A DNA stretch of 13,107 nucleotides, from the NCBI GenBank assembly GCA_029863175.1, contig JAOTVX010000065.1, forward strand, positions 1-13,107, written 5' to 3'. Source of the stretch: Betaproteobacteria bacterium (GTDB lineage Bacteria; Pseudomonadota; Gammaproteobacteria; Burkholderiales; SG8-41). The notes beneath the pieces are model-generated. The model made no database searches. It saw only the letters and a program-made list of their open reading frames with translations, and was not told where the DNA came from. This document shows, piece after piece, positions 1 to 6,016 of this stretch. How positions within the stretch are numbered: position 1 is the first letter of the stretch; every line of letters starts with the position of its first letter. Both the position numbers and the translations under genes were made by a program.

Positions 1-82
1 GACACCACAAAAGGGCCTGACGCGATAGGACCCGGGCGCTTGAGTTATGGAAAATCCATGCTCATCCCCAACCAAGTGAAGT

Positions 83-329
83 GTCCGCTTCTGGCCTATT
101 GTGTTGAAAAACTCGAAAATGCCTTGGCCCTCAGTTCTGGCGAGGGTGCACTGCGATCAGCAAATCGCTCGAGTAATCGCTCGAGGGTTGGCGAGAATGC
201 TCGTAGTCGCGTGGACGAGCAAACGAGGTCACTTCCTACGTCCGAGAAATAGCGACGCCGCTGAGGACCTGAAAACTTTCGAGCGGCTCCACAAACGGAG
301 TTTTTCAACAGAATAGGCCGAAAGCGGAC
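83..329. mobile_element. MITE-like element or decayed IS with 32-bp terminal inverted repeats
   Basis: Positions 83-114 and the reverse complement of 298-329 match at 29 of 32 bases by eye. The shared parts include GTCCGCTT, GGCCTATT and TGTTGAAAAACTC. The 247-bp element is far too short for a transposase and its small open frames resemble nothing I recognise. Ends containing TGTTGAAAAACTC look like insertion-sequence termini, so this is probably a non-autonomous element or internal-deletion remnant. I could not find a convincing target-site duplication. A tandem 11-mer AATCGCTCGAG lies inside at 163-173 and 175-185. Confidence 0.5.
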
Positions 330-508
330 ATCGCTTGTCAGATCAAATTTAGCCTATTACAGATCAAGCAGCTTTGGTGCGTACACGGGCGCAGACGGCG
401 TCCTCCATATCCCCCTTGCTGTCGCCTTCGGGTTTCTGGGGTTTGACTTTATTATTTATTGGTTTCTTGGCGCACTCCGCGGCGAGGCTTTGTAGCTGCT
501 CCGGCACC
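330..508. other. Intergenic stretch without a recognised gene
   Basis: I see no open frame with coding character here. The stretch follows the inverted-repeat element and passes into a degenerate nonamer-type repeat at about 460-495, with TTGGCGCACTCCGCGG and then GCGAGGCTTT. This resembles copies near 541-575, 5090-5130 and 5339-5375. No promoter or RNA gene could be supported. Confidence 0.4.
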
Positions 509-536
509 CATCACCCATCACTCATCACCCGTCACT
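509..536 (+). repeat. CATCACC heptamer array, four units
   Basis: Four uninterrupted 7-bp units (CATCACC, CATCACT, CATCACC, CGTCACT) lie 31 bp downstream of the transglycosylase stop codon. Arrays with the same unit occur at 1748-1775 (opposite strand), 1903-1944, 5273-5335 and 10319-10367. Confidence 0.85.
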
Positions 537-552
537 GAATTTGGGCGTCCTC

Positions 553-575
553 CGCGGTGAGGCTTTTTCACCGCG
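553..575 (-). terminator. Hairpin spanning the transglycosylase stop codon
   Basis: CGCGGTGA (553-560) pairs with TCACCGCG (568-575) around a 7-nt loop, giving an 8-bp stem. On the minus strand the TGA stop of the transglycosylase gene sits inside the first arm. There is no U-tract after the stem, so calling it a rho-independent terminator is tentative. The sequence belongs to the family of repeats containing GCGGTGAGGCTTTT found elsewhere in this window. Confidence 0.35.
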
Positions 576-1806
576 AAGCTTCGCGCAGCGCCCCCAGCAC
601 CTTCTGACCCGGGTGACCGTCCACCGGCAGGCCGGCAGATTCCTGGAAGGCCTCGATCGCCGCGCGAGTCCGTGAACCGATGATGCCGTCCGCCTCGCCG
701 ATGTCGTAGCCATTCTTGATCAGCAGCTTTTGAAGCTCGCGGCGCTCGGCCCGCGCGAGGCCCAGGTCGTCCGTCGGCCACGGCGTCTTGAACGGGCCGG
801 CACCGCGGAGTCGGTCCGACAGATGCGCGATCGAGAGCGCATAGGATTCCGACGGGTTGTAGGAATGAATCGCATCGAAGTTGCCGAACACCATGAACGC
901 AGGACCGTCCTCGCCAGCGGGGAGGAGGAGCGCCGCGCGGCCATTGCCCACAACCGCGGCGCCGTCGATCTGCCGGATCCCGAGTCGGCTCCATTCCTCG
1001 AGTTCCCGCCGCGCGCGGCGCCCTGCCGGACCGTTGTAGTTTTGCGGCAGGCGTACCTCGTAGCCCCAAGGCTCGCTGCTCAGCCAGCCTGCATCCTGAA
1101 GGTAGTTCGCCGCAGATCCGAGCGCATCCGGCACTGAGCTGACGATATTGCGGTGGCCGTCTCCGTCGACGTCGACCGCGAGACGCTGGAACGTGGAAGG
1201 CATGAACTGCGTCTGCCCGAACGCCCCGGCCCAGGAGCCCGCCAGCGCCTCGGGCGGCATATCGCCGTCTTGCAGGATGCGCAGGGCTGCCATGAGCTCG
1301 CCGCGAAAGAACGGCTGCCGGCGGCCGAAGCACGAGGTCGTCGCAAGCGAGCGCATCAGCGGCCGCCTGCCCAAGATCCGGCCGTAATCCGTCTCGACGC
1401 CCCACAGCGCGACGACGACATGTCGGTCGACGCCGAACTGGCGCTCGACTTCGGATAAAACTTCAGCCCACTCGTTGAGCTTCGCCTGACCGTCGGCGAT
1501 GCGTTGCTCGTCCACGAAGCTCGCGACGTAATCCCAGACGGGAACCGTGAACTCCGGTTGGTAGTCCATCGCTTTAAGCACGCTCTCGTCGGGCTCGACG
1601 CCGTCCATGACCACGTCGAACATCTGCGGGCTGATGCCTTGGGCTGCCGCCTCGCCGCGGAGCTTGCCGAGGCAGGCCTTGAACTCGCTCGCCGGCGCCG
1701 CCGGCGCGATTAACAGCAGCACCCAAAGGCAGAAGGCCATAACACCCGTGACCGGTGACGGGTGATGAGTGACGGGTTCGTTCCGCCAGTACTTCCAAAT
1801 TGGCAT
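568..1806 (-). CDS. Lytic murein transglycosylase, MltB family, with C-terminal peptidoglycan-binding domain
   Basis: This periplasmic or membrane-attached enzyme would cleave the MurNAc-GlcNAc bond of peptidoglycan to form 1,6-anhydromuropeptides. From the start at 1806 it has 412 residues. A hydrophobic signal segment spans about residues 23-40 (MAFCLWVLLLIAPAAPAS). The SLT_2-type catalytic domain spans about 41-345, and a PG_binding_1 domain spans about 354-411 (LQKLLIKNGYDIGEADGIIG). WGVETDYGR contains the expected catalytic glutamate, E138, and GAFGQTQFMPS is a family hallmark. I chose the start at 1806 because AAAGGAG stands 7 nt before it. The ATG at 1740 lies directly before the hydrophobic segment but has no ribosome site, and the frame stays open to 1929. 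Residues 11-20 are encoded by a CATCACC-type heptamer array, so the n-region is unusually long. It lies 186 bp downstream of the cyclase gene on the same strand. Confidence 0.9.
   Translation of the reverse strand: MPIWKYWRNEPVTHHPSPVTGVMAFCLWVLLLIAPAAPASEFKACLGKLRGEAAAQGISPQMFDVVMDGVEPDESVLKAMDYQPEFTVPVWDYVASFVDEQRIADGQAKLNEWAEVLSEVERQFGVDRHVVVALWGVETDYGRILGRRPLMRSLATTSCFGRRQPFFRGELMAALRILQDGDMPPEALAGSWAGAFGQTQFMPSTFQRLAVDVDGDGHRNIVSSVPDALGSAANYLQDAGWLSSEPWGYEVRLPQNYNGPAGRRARRELEEWSRLGIRQIDGAAVVGNGRAALLLPAGEDGPAFMVFGNFDAIHSYNPSESYALSIAHLSDRLRGAGPFKTPWPTDDLGLARAERRELQKLLIKNGYDIGEADGIIGSRTRAAIEAFQESAGLPVDGHPGQKVLGALREASR
1748..1775 (-). repeat. Heptamer array inside the transglycosylase signal sequence
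   Basis: On the minus strand this reads CCGTCAC, TCATCAC, CCGTCAC, CGGTCAC: four 7-bp units of the CATCACC family. It is translated in frame as PVTHHPSPVT (residues 11-20) if the start at 1806 is right. Confidence 0.8.
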
Positions 1807-1813
1807 CCAACTA

Positions 1814-1820
1814 CTCCTTT
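1814..1820 (-). promoter_or_regulatory. Shine-Dalgarno that sets the transglycosylase start
   Basis: On the minus strand AAAGGAG lies 7 nt before the ATG at 1806. It is the only good ribosome site near the candidate starts (1929, 1806, 1740), and it favours 1806 even though this makes the heptamer array part of the protein. Confidence 0.65.
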
Positions 1821-1902
1821 CACGTTGTCTCCGGCCCCTTCGGTTTCGAATCCACGCATTATTGCCTTCGATCTTTTTTAGCAGTGAAGTTTTTCTGTTG
1901 CG

Positions 1903-1944
1903 CATCATCCATTGCCCATCACTCGTCACTCGTCACCCATCACC
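1903..1944 (+). repeat. CATCACC-family heptamer array, six units
   Basis: Six 7-bp units occur in register: CATCATC, CATTGCC, CATCACT, CGTCACT, CGTCACC, CATCACC. The array fills part of the 186-bp gap between the cyclase stop (1993) and the transglycosylase start (1806). I see nothing else identifiable in that gap. Confidence 0.8.
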
Positions 1945-1992
1945 AGTTTCCAACGCTCGAGACCGCGAGCTCAGCCCTTTTGTCCCGACCGC

Positions 1993-3012
1993 TCATACCG
2001 TTGCGACAGGAGTGACCGGAGAGCCCGCGGCGCCGGGCAGCCGCAACGGCGGCGCGGTGAGCAGGAAGCGCCTGCGACCGTTCTCCCGCAGCCAGCCGGC
2101 GAGTTCCGTGAGGTACCACAGCTCGCCCAGGTGGATGCCGAGCTTGAACAAGCAATGCTCGTGCAGCGGTAGCCCCGGCCCGCGGTGGGGCAACCGCGGA
2201 TCGGTGCCCAGCGTGGACGAACGCTCGACCGCGAGATTGTCCGCGGCGATCGCCGCGACGCCGGTGTCGGCGATCCATTCCAGCAGTCGCTTATCGTAGC
2301 CGTCGAGCACAGCGCACTTCGTCCTGATCGAGTTGTCGAGCTTGCCGTCGGCTTCGCGAATGAGCTGACCCAGGCCGGTATGGAGGCAGAGGATGTCCCC
2401 TTTCTCTACGGTCACCGAGTCCGCTTTCAGGACGCGCTCGAGCAACTCCCAGGTAACCTCGACGCGCTCGTCCTTGAAATGATGGCGAAGGTCGATCATG
2501 ACACCGCGCCCCTGCACGCCGGTCTCGGCCATGGCCGCGACCGAAAGATTGATCGCGCCGAGCTGTCCTTGCGTGCCGCGGCCTTCGCGGTCGACGATCT
2601 GGAATCCGTTGTAGAAGACCTTCTCCGCGACGCCGTCGTCGTCCGCGTCGAAAAGCGAGCCCTTGTGCGCGAAGCCGTCCCAGTGCGTCGAGTACTGGGT
2701 GTAGAGCATGACGGCCTCGTCGGAGCCGACGTCGGTGTGTCGTGGATCGGCTTTCTCCATCGCCAGGTTGAAATAGAGCAAGTCGTCCCGCATCACCGGA
2801 TGGAACACGGGCGGCTTGCGGAAAGCGTTGAGGACGCTGCCTCCCGGCCGGTCGAGGGGGTGGCTCAGGCAGAACGCACGGCCGGTGTTTACCTCCTTGA
2901 GCGCCTGCAACCGGCCTTCATCGGTTAACAGGTTCATCCGGCCGCGCTGGTCGTCGTTGCCAAACTCTCCCCAGCTCGAGCCTTCCGGGCGCTTCTTCCA
3001 GCGTTTCGTCAT
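1993..3012 (-). CDS. Cyclase family protein (kynurenine formamidase-like metal hydrolase)
   Basis: This protein belongs to the cyclase superfamily, which includes kynurenine formamidase and isatin hydrolase. These are metal-dependent enzymes that open amide or lactam bonds, usually in the cytoplasm. From the start at 3012 it has 339 residues. The diagnostic metal-site motif appears as STHWDGFAH, with H110, D112 and H116 matching the family pattern [GS]THxDxxxH. The longer subfamily (about 330-350 residues) is mostly uncharacterised, so the substrate cannot be named. I chose ATG 3012, preceded at 9 nt by AGGA, over an upstream in-frame start at 3069 because the upstream stretch reads into repeat DNA. 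It is divergent from the MAPEG gene at 3242, with a 13-bp repeat array between them. No tryptophan-catabolism partners (kynurenine or anthranilate genes) are visible. Confidence 0.85.
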   Translation of the reverse strand: MTKRWKKRPEGSSWGEFGNDDQRGRMNLLTDEGRLQALKEVNTGRAFCLSHPLDRPGGSVLNAFRKPPVFHPVMRDDLLYFNLAMEKADPRHTDVGSDEAVMLYTQYSTHWDGFAHKGSLFDADDDGVAEKVFYNGFQIVDREGRGTQGQLGAINLSVAAMAETGVQGRGVMIDLRHHFKDERVEVTWELLERVLKADSVTVEKGDILCLHTGLGQLIREADGKLDNSIRTKCAVLDGYDKRLLEWIADTGVAAIAADNLAVERSSTLGTDPRLPHRGPGLPLHEHCLFKLGIHLGELWYLTELAGWLRENGRRRFLLTAPPLRLPGAAGSPVTPVATV

Positions 3013-3071
3013 GATCTTCAATCCTGCCAAGAATTGCGATTGTACCGGCCAATCATATCCGCCACACATAC

Positions 3072-3215
3072 TGGTGATGACAAATGGTGATGATTAGTGG
3101 TGATGAAAAATGGTGATGTACAATCGTCTTGCTGTGATCGGTTCTCGTACCAGCTTGCATCACCAGGTACCATCACCAGTATGCATCACCAGTATGCATC
3201 ACCAGTAGTCATCAC
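3072..3215. repeat. 13-bp dyad array 1, in the divergent cyclase/MAPEG gap
   Basis: TGGTGATG occurs at 3072, 3085, 3098 and 3111, exactly 13 bp apart. Its reverse complement CATCACCA occurs at 3158, 3171, 3184 and 3197, with a partial copy at 3210, again exactly 13 bp apart. The 39-bp centre can hold two degenerate units (near 3124 and 3145), which would leave the same ~13-bp core as the other loci. It lies 59 bp upstream of the cyclase start and 26 bp upstream of the MAPEG start, so it occupies most of the shared promoter region. Confidence 0.9.
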
Positions 3216-3241
3216 TTTTTGGTCCGAAGAGAGAATACACG

Positions 3242-3634
3242 ATGGTCATTACACCACTATATGCCGGATTGCTTGCCCTCTGGTTCTTCGTCCTGGGAGC
3301 GCGCGTCATTGACCAGCGCCGCCGCGGCAAGGTAAGTCTCGGCGACGGCGGCAATCCGCAGCTGCAGCGGGCGATCCGAGGACATGCCAACTTTTCGGAA
3401 TACGTGCCGCTTGCGCTGCTGCTCCTCGCAATCCTCGAACTGTCCCGTTTCCCGCTCTACGTGCTGCACGGCCTCGGCGCGACGCTGCTTGCCGCCCGGC
3501 TGCTGCATGGCTACGCGCTTTCCTTCACGGGGCACTTTCGGTTCGGCCGCGTGGCCGGTGCAGCGCTCACCTTTCTTGTGCTCATCGTCGCCGGGGTGTT
3601 GTGCCTCTACCAGGCCTATCTGAGCATCCGATAG
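3242..3634 (+). CDS. MAPEG family integral membrane protein
   Basis: MAPEG proteins (membrane-associated proteins in eicosanoid and glutathione metabolism) are small four-helix membrane proteins. Some are glutathione transferases, but bacterial members often have no assigned substrate. This one has 130 residues, typical for the family. Hydrophobic segments are visible at about 5-20, 55-70, 74-90 and 105-125. The conserved stretch RGHANFSEYVPLALLLLAI (from about residue 46) carries the R, N, E and P positions of the family. The ATG at 3242 is preceded by a weak purine-rich site (GAAGAGAG). The gene stands alone, with 13-bp dyad arrays on both sides (3072-3215 and 3665-3772). The family call is firm and the biochemical role is unknown. 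Confidence 0.9.
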   Translation: MVITPLYAGLLALWFFVLGARVIDQRRRGKVSLGDGGNPQLQRAIRGHANFSEYVPLALLLLAILELSRFPLYVLHGLGATLLAARLLHGYALSFTGHFRFGRVAGAALTFLVLIVAGVLCLYQAYLSIR

Positions 3635-3664
3635 GCGATGGACGATGGGTAATGGGCCTGGACC

Positions 3665-3772
3665 CAGTGATCGGAACTGGTGATGCGAGGTGGTGATGAT
3701 TACTGGTGATGAGCGGCGTGCAGTACATCACCACTTTTCATCAATATCATCCATCACAATCATTCCTCACCA
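3665..3772. repeat. 13-bp dyad array 2, downstream of the MAPEG gene
   Basis: TGGTGATG occurs at 3678, 3691 and 3704, with a 6-of-8 match in register at 3665. The inverted half has CATCACCA at 3726 and decayed copies in exact 13-bp register at 3739 (CATCAATA), 3752 (CATCACAA) and 3765 (CCTCACCA). The central gap is 14 bp (3712-3725). Phase is kept while units decay, which suggests the spacing was set when the array arose. Just before it, 3636-3656 reads as three heptamer-like units (CGATGGA, CGATGGG, TAATGGG). Confidence 0.85.
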
Positions 3773-3777
3773 ACATC

Positions 3778-4005
3778 TTCCTGGGCGGCCTTGGCGTCGT
3801 GGCGGTTCATCAAATTCCGTGAATCGTGAATAGTGACTCGTGAATCGTGAATCGAAGTTTTCTTGGCGTGCTTGGCGTCTTGGCGGTTCAATTCCGATCT
3901 GGTTTCCCTCCGCGTCTCCGTGGTTCAATTCTTGTTTTCCGTTGTGTCCTTCGTGTCCTCTGTGTCCATGCTGTAAAGCTCTTGTCTTCCTCGGCGTTCT
4001 CGGCG
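3778..4005. repeat. Mixed intergenic repeats: nonamers flanking a GTGAATC heptamer array
   Basis: This gap before the patatin gene shows no credible coding frame. At 3819-3853 there are five perfect-register heptamers (GTGAATC, GTGAATA, GTGACTC, GTGAATC, GTGAATC). Copies of a 9-bp-period repeat lie on both sides: TTGGCGTCGTGGCGGTTCA near 3791-3809 and TTGGCGTGCTTGGCGTCTTG near 3862-3881. A second nonamer run (GTGTCCTTC, GTGTCCTCT, GTGTCCATG) lies at about 3944-3970. The rest of the gap up to 4103 shows no further recognisable structure. Confidence 0.75.
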
Positions 4006-4103
4006 GCTGTGTTCCTGTTTTACTCTCGACTTCCGAGTCCCACCTTCTGACTTCATCCCTCAGGTAGCGCCGCCCCGTCACCCATTCCGGGGTAACATGA
4101 GTC

Positions 4104-4994
4104 ATGGCTCAACCGATAACGATTTCCCTCGTTCTTGGTGCCGGCGGCGCCCGCGGTCTGGCGCACATCGGCGTGATTCAATGGCTGACCGATAACGGCT
4201 ACGTCATACGCTCGATTGCGGGCTCCTCCATGGGCGCGCTCGTGGGCGGAATCTATGCCACCGGCAAGCTCGAAGTTTATGCCGAGTGGGTGTCGGCGCT
4301 CGAGCGCATGGACGTCGTGCGGCTGCTCGACCCATCCTTTGGCCGCGCCGGCTTGTTCAAGGGTGAGCGCATCATCAGCGTGCTGCGCGAGTTAATCGGC
4401 GAGTGCCTAATTGAAGATTTGCCGATCTCATTCACCGCGGTCGCGACCGATCTCGGCTCCGGCAAGGAAGTCTGGCTGCGCCAAGGGAAGCTGTTCGATG
4501 CCATCCGCGCCTCGATTTCGCTCCCCTTGATCTTCACGCCCTTCAACGACGGCGGCCGGCAACTGCTCGACGGCGGGCTGGTCAATCCGATCCCGATCGC
4601 CCCTACGCTCAATGACACGACTGATCTCACCATCGCTGTGAATCTGAGCGGTCCCGAGGAGGCGAGGCCGCCTCCACCTCCGGCGCCGTCGAGTCCCGGT
4701 ATCTATGCCTATCGCGAGCGCATCAGGACATTCATCGAGAGCCTCGGCCTCGCGCGCACGCCCGATGCACCCTCGGTCGGCTTGACCGCGATCATACTGG
4801 CGTCGATGGAAACGATGCAGAACACGATCGCGCGCCTCAAGCTCGCTGCCTACTCCCCGGACGTGACGGTCGACATCCCGAGCAATGCATGTCTGTTTCA
4901 CGAGTTTTGGCGCGCGGAAGAGCTGATCGAGCTGGGTTACGATCACACAGCGCGCGCTTTTGGGAAAACGGGTCGGAACTCCGGGAACCAGTGA
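4104..4994 (+). CDS. Patatin-like phospholipase family protein (RssA-like)
   Basis: This is a predicted serine-aspartate dyad acyl hydrolase acting on phospholipid or neutral lipid esters, of 296 residues. The oxyanion-hole motif GAGGARG lies at about residues 12-18. The nucleophile elbow is GSSMG with S42, and the dyad aspartate is D156 in DGGLVNP. All the core patatin signatures are therefore intact. The order and length match the bacterial RssA/YchK group rather than type III secretion effectors such as ExoU. A proline run (PPPPP, about 189-193) marks a linker before a helical C-terminus. No signal peptide is evident, so a cytoplasmic or membrane-peripheral location is likely. The ribosome site before ATG 4104 is weak (GGGGTAA). 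The gene stands alone between repeat-filled gaps. The substrate cannot be told from sequence. Confidence 0.9.
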   Translation: MAQPITISLVLGAGGARGLAHIGVIQWLTDNGYVIRSIAGSSMGALVGGIYATGKLEVYAEWVSALERMDVVRLLDPSFGRAGLFKGERIISVLRELIGECLIEDLPISFTAVATDLGSGKEVWLRQGKLFDAIRASISLPLIFTPFNDGGRQLLDGGLVNPIPIAPTLNDTTDLTIAVNLSGPEEARPPPPPAPSSPGIYAYRERIRTFIESLGLARTPDAPSVGLTAIILASMETMQNTIARLKLAAYSPDVTVDIPSNACLFHEFWRAEELIELGYDHTARAFGKTGRNSGNQ

Positions 4995-5059
4995 CCGGCA
5001 AAGCGGAAGGCGGAAGGATAACTAACCGTTTTCCCGTATGCCATCCTTAGCGTTACCTC

Positions 5060-5130
5060 CACGCCTTTGGGGTCTGGCTTTTTGATTATTTTTCCTTCGC
5101 GTCCTTGCGGGCTTCGCGGTGAGGCTTTTC
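5060..5130. repeat. Nonamer-type degenerate repeat downstream of the patatin gene
   Basis: Degenerate CCTTCGCGTCCTTGCGGGC and GCGGTGAGGCTTTTC stretches resemble those at 460-495, 541-567 and 5339-5375. The 995-5426 part of this intergenic region, that is 4995-5426, is made of this repeat, the hairpin element at 5121-5255, a heptamer array at 5273-5335 and another nonamer copy at 5339-5375. No gene is seen. Confidence 0.6.
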
Positions 5131-5255
5131 TCTTCCTTGGCGCCCATCCTCACCCCCGCCCCTCTCCCAAGCTGAGAGGGGAGGCTTGAGCCTTCCCTTC
5201 TCCATTCGGGAGAAGGGAAGGGATGAGGGGATGGCGGCCTTGGCGGTAAGGCTTT
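5121..5255 (+). repeat. 135-bp hairpin-rich repeat, copy 1
   Basis: This is almost identical to the reverse complement of 10057-10190, with only a handful of differences by eye, including one extra G in copy 2. It contains two hairpins. CCCCTCTC (5159-5166) pairs with GAGAGGGG (5174-5181). A perfect 13-bp stem, CCTTCCCTTCTCC (5191-5203), pairs with its complement at 5209-5221 around ATTCG. Both outer edges are GCGGTGAGG/GCGGTAAGG-type nonamer repeat sequence. The core resembles widespread proteobacterial intergenic repeats containing CCCTCTCCC. Confidence 0.9.
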
Positions 5256-5272
5256 TTAGGTGTTCTAGGACC

Positions 5273-5335
5273 CATCACCCATCATTCATCACCCATCACT
5301 CATCACCCATCACTCATCACCCATCACTCAACACC
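5273..5335 (+). repeat. CATCACC heptamer array, nine units
   Basis: This is the longest heptamer array in the window. Its units alternate mainly CATCACC and CATCACT, with one CATCATT and a final CAACACC, all in strict 7-bp register. It lies about 90 bp upstream of the CoxG-like gene and directly after copy 1 of the hairpin repeat. The strict alternation of two unit types implies a 14-bp higher-order unit and growth by duplication of pairs. Confidence 0.9.
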
Positions 5336-5426
5336 CATCGCGGAAATTGGGCGCCCCTTGCGGTGAAGCTTTTTCGTCAGCCTGCTACTATGCTGCCCGC
5401 GGTTCACTTTCTCGCGCGTCCACATC

Positions 5427-5882
5427 ATGATCGAAGTCAGCGAACGGATCGAGGTGCCCGCACCCACGAGCACGGTGTGGGCGTTGTTGTCCGATCCGCG
5501 CGCCGTCGTCGACTGTGTGCCGGGGGCGGCATTGGGGGACCAGCACGAGGACGGGTCGTTTGATGCGACGTTGACGGTCAAATTCGGGCCGGCGAAGGTC
5601 ACCTTTCGCGCGCAGGTTGCATTGGAGCTGGATGAAGCGGCGATGGCCGGGCGCGTGACCTCCAAGGGCAAGGACAAGCAAGGTGGCACGCGTTTCACCG
5701 CGACGATGAGCTTCAAGGTCGTGGAGCAGGCTGAAGCCCCGGGCTCGGCAATCCCGATCGACGCCGAGGTCGACATAGGCGGCCGCCTTGCTTCGCTGGT
5801 GGAAGGCGGCGCAGGGCTGGTGGTGAAGCGGATGACGTCGGAATTCTCGGAGCGGCTCGCCGCCCGCTGCCGGCCTGCTTAG
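5427..5882 (+). CDS. CoxG-like SRPBCC family protein (carbon monoxide dehydrogenase subunit G family)
   Basis: This 151-residue protein has the CoxG (PF06240-type) pattern of the SRPBCC fold. It opens with IEVPAPTSTVWALLSDP and then VDCVPG, the family's N-terminal signature, followed by alternating strand-like segments (FDATLTVKFGPAKVTFRAQV) and a C-terminal helix (about 120-147). CoxG proteins are associated with aerobic molybdenum CO dehydrogenase and with handling of hydrophobic ligands or membrane attachment. Longer members carry a hydrophobic C-terminal anchor that is missing here. No coxM, coxS or coxL gene lies in the window, so a CO-oxidation role is not supported and it is best seen as an orphan member. 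No clear ribosome site precedes ATG 5427, but the start fits the family. It is the first gene of a four-gene co-directional run. The next array begins 1 bp after its stop. Confidence 0.85.
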   Translation: MIEVSERIEVPAPTSTVWALLSDPRAVVDCVPGAALGDQHEDGSFDATLTVKFGPAKVTFRAQVALELDEAAMAGRVTSKGKDKQGGTRFTATMSFKVVEQAEAPGSAIPIDAEVDIGGRLASLVEGGAGLVVKRMTSEFSERLAARCRPA

Positions 5883-5883
5883 A

Positions 5884-5991
5884 AGGTGATGATAAATGGT
5901 GATGAATAATGGTGATGAAAGATGGTGATCTGCGAGTGGTTTCCCATCACTAGTACTCATCACCATTTCTCATCACCAGTAATCATCACCA
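5884..5991. repeat. 13-bp dyad array 3, between the CoxG-like and ThDP genes
   Basis: This is the cleanest copy. Left units lie at 5884 (AGGTGATG), 5897, 5910 and 5923 (TGGTGATC). Right units lie at 5945 (CATCACTA), 5958, 5971 and 5984. Every step is exactly 13 bp and the central gap is 14 bp (5931-5944). It starts 1 bp after the CoxG-like stop codon and ends 25 bp before the ThDP start, filling almost the whole 134-bp gap. As RNA it could fold into one long imperfect hairpin with four 8-9 bp paired blocks. Confidence 0.92.
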
Positions 5992-6003
5992 GTAAAGTTT
6001 TTG

Positions 6004-6009
6004 AGGGAG
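6004..6009 (+). promoter_or_regulatory. Shine-Dalgarno of the ThDP enzyme gene
   Basis: AGGGAG lies 7 nt before ATG 6017, within a purine-rich run (GAGGGAGAGGAAGC). It begins 12 bp after the end of dyad array 3, so a hairpin formed by the array would stand directly upstream of the ribosome site without covering it. Confidence 0.6.
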
Positions 6010-6016
6010 AGGAAGC

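Noticed and set aside
40..316. Three small overlapping open frames in the first 320 bases
   Set aside because: They overlap each other on both strands, lie within the inverted-repeat element, resemble no family I know and have no convincing ribosome site.
518..1405. Long open frame antisense or out of frame to the transglycosylase (295 codons)
   Set aside because: It shares the strand but not the frame of a clear gene, is rich in Arg/Ala/Gly as expected of a high-GC shadow, and has no domain signature.
2185..2928. Plus-strand open frame of 247 codons over the cyclase gene
   Set aside because: It is antisense to a gene with a recognised metal-binding motif and has no recognisable motif of its own.
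3072..3215. CRISPR-like array
   Set aside because: Units are 8 bp with 5-bp spacers and reverse orientation in the middle. No cas genes are present.
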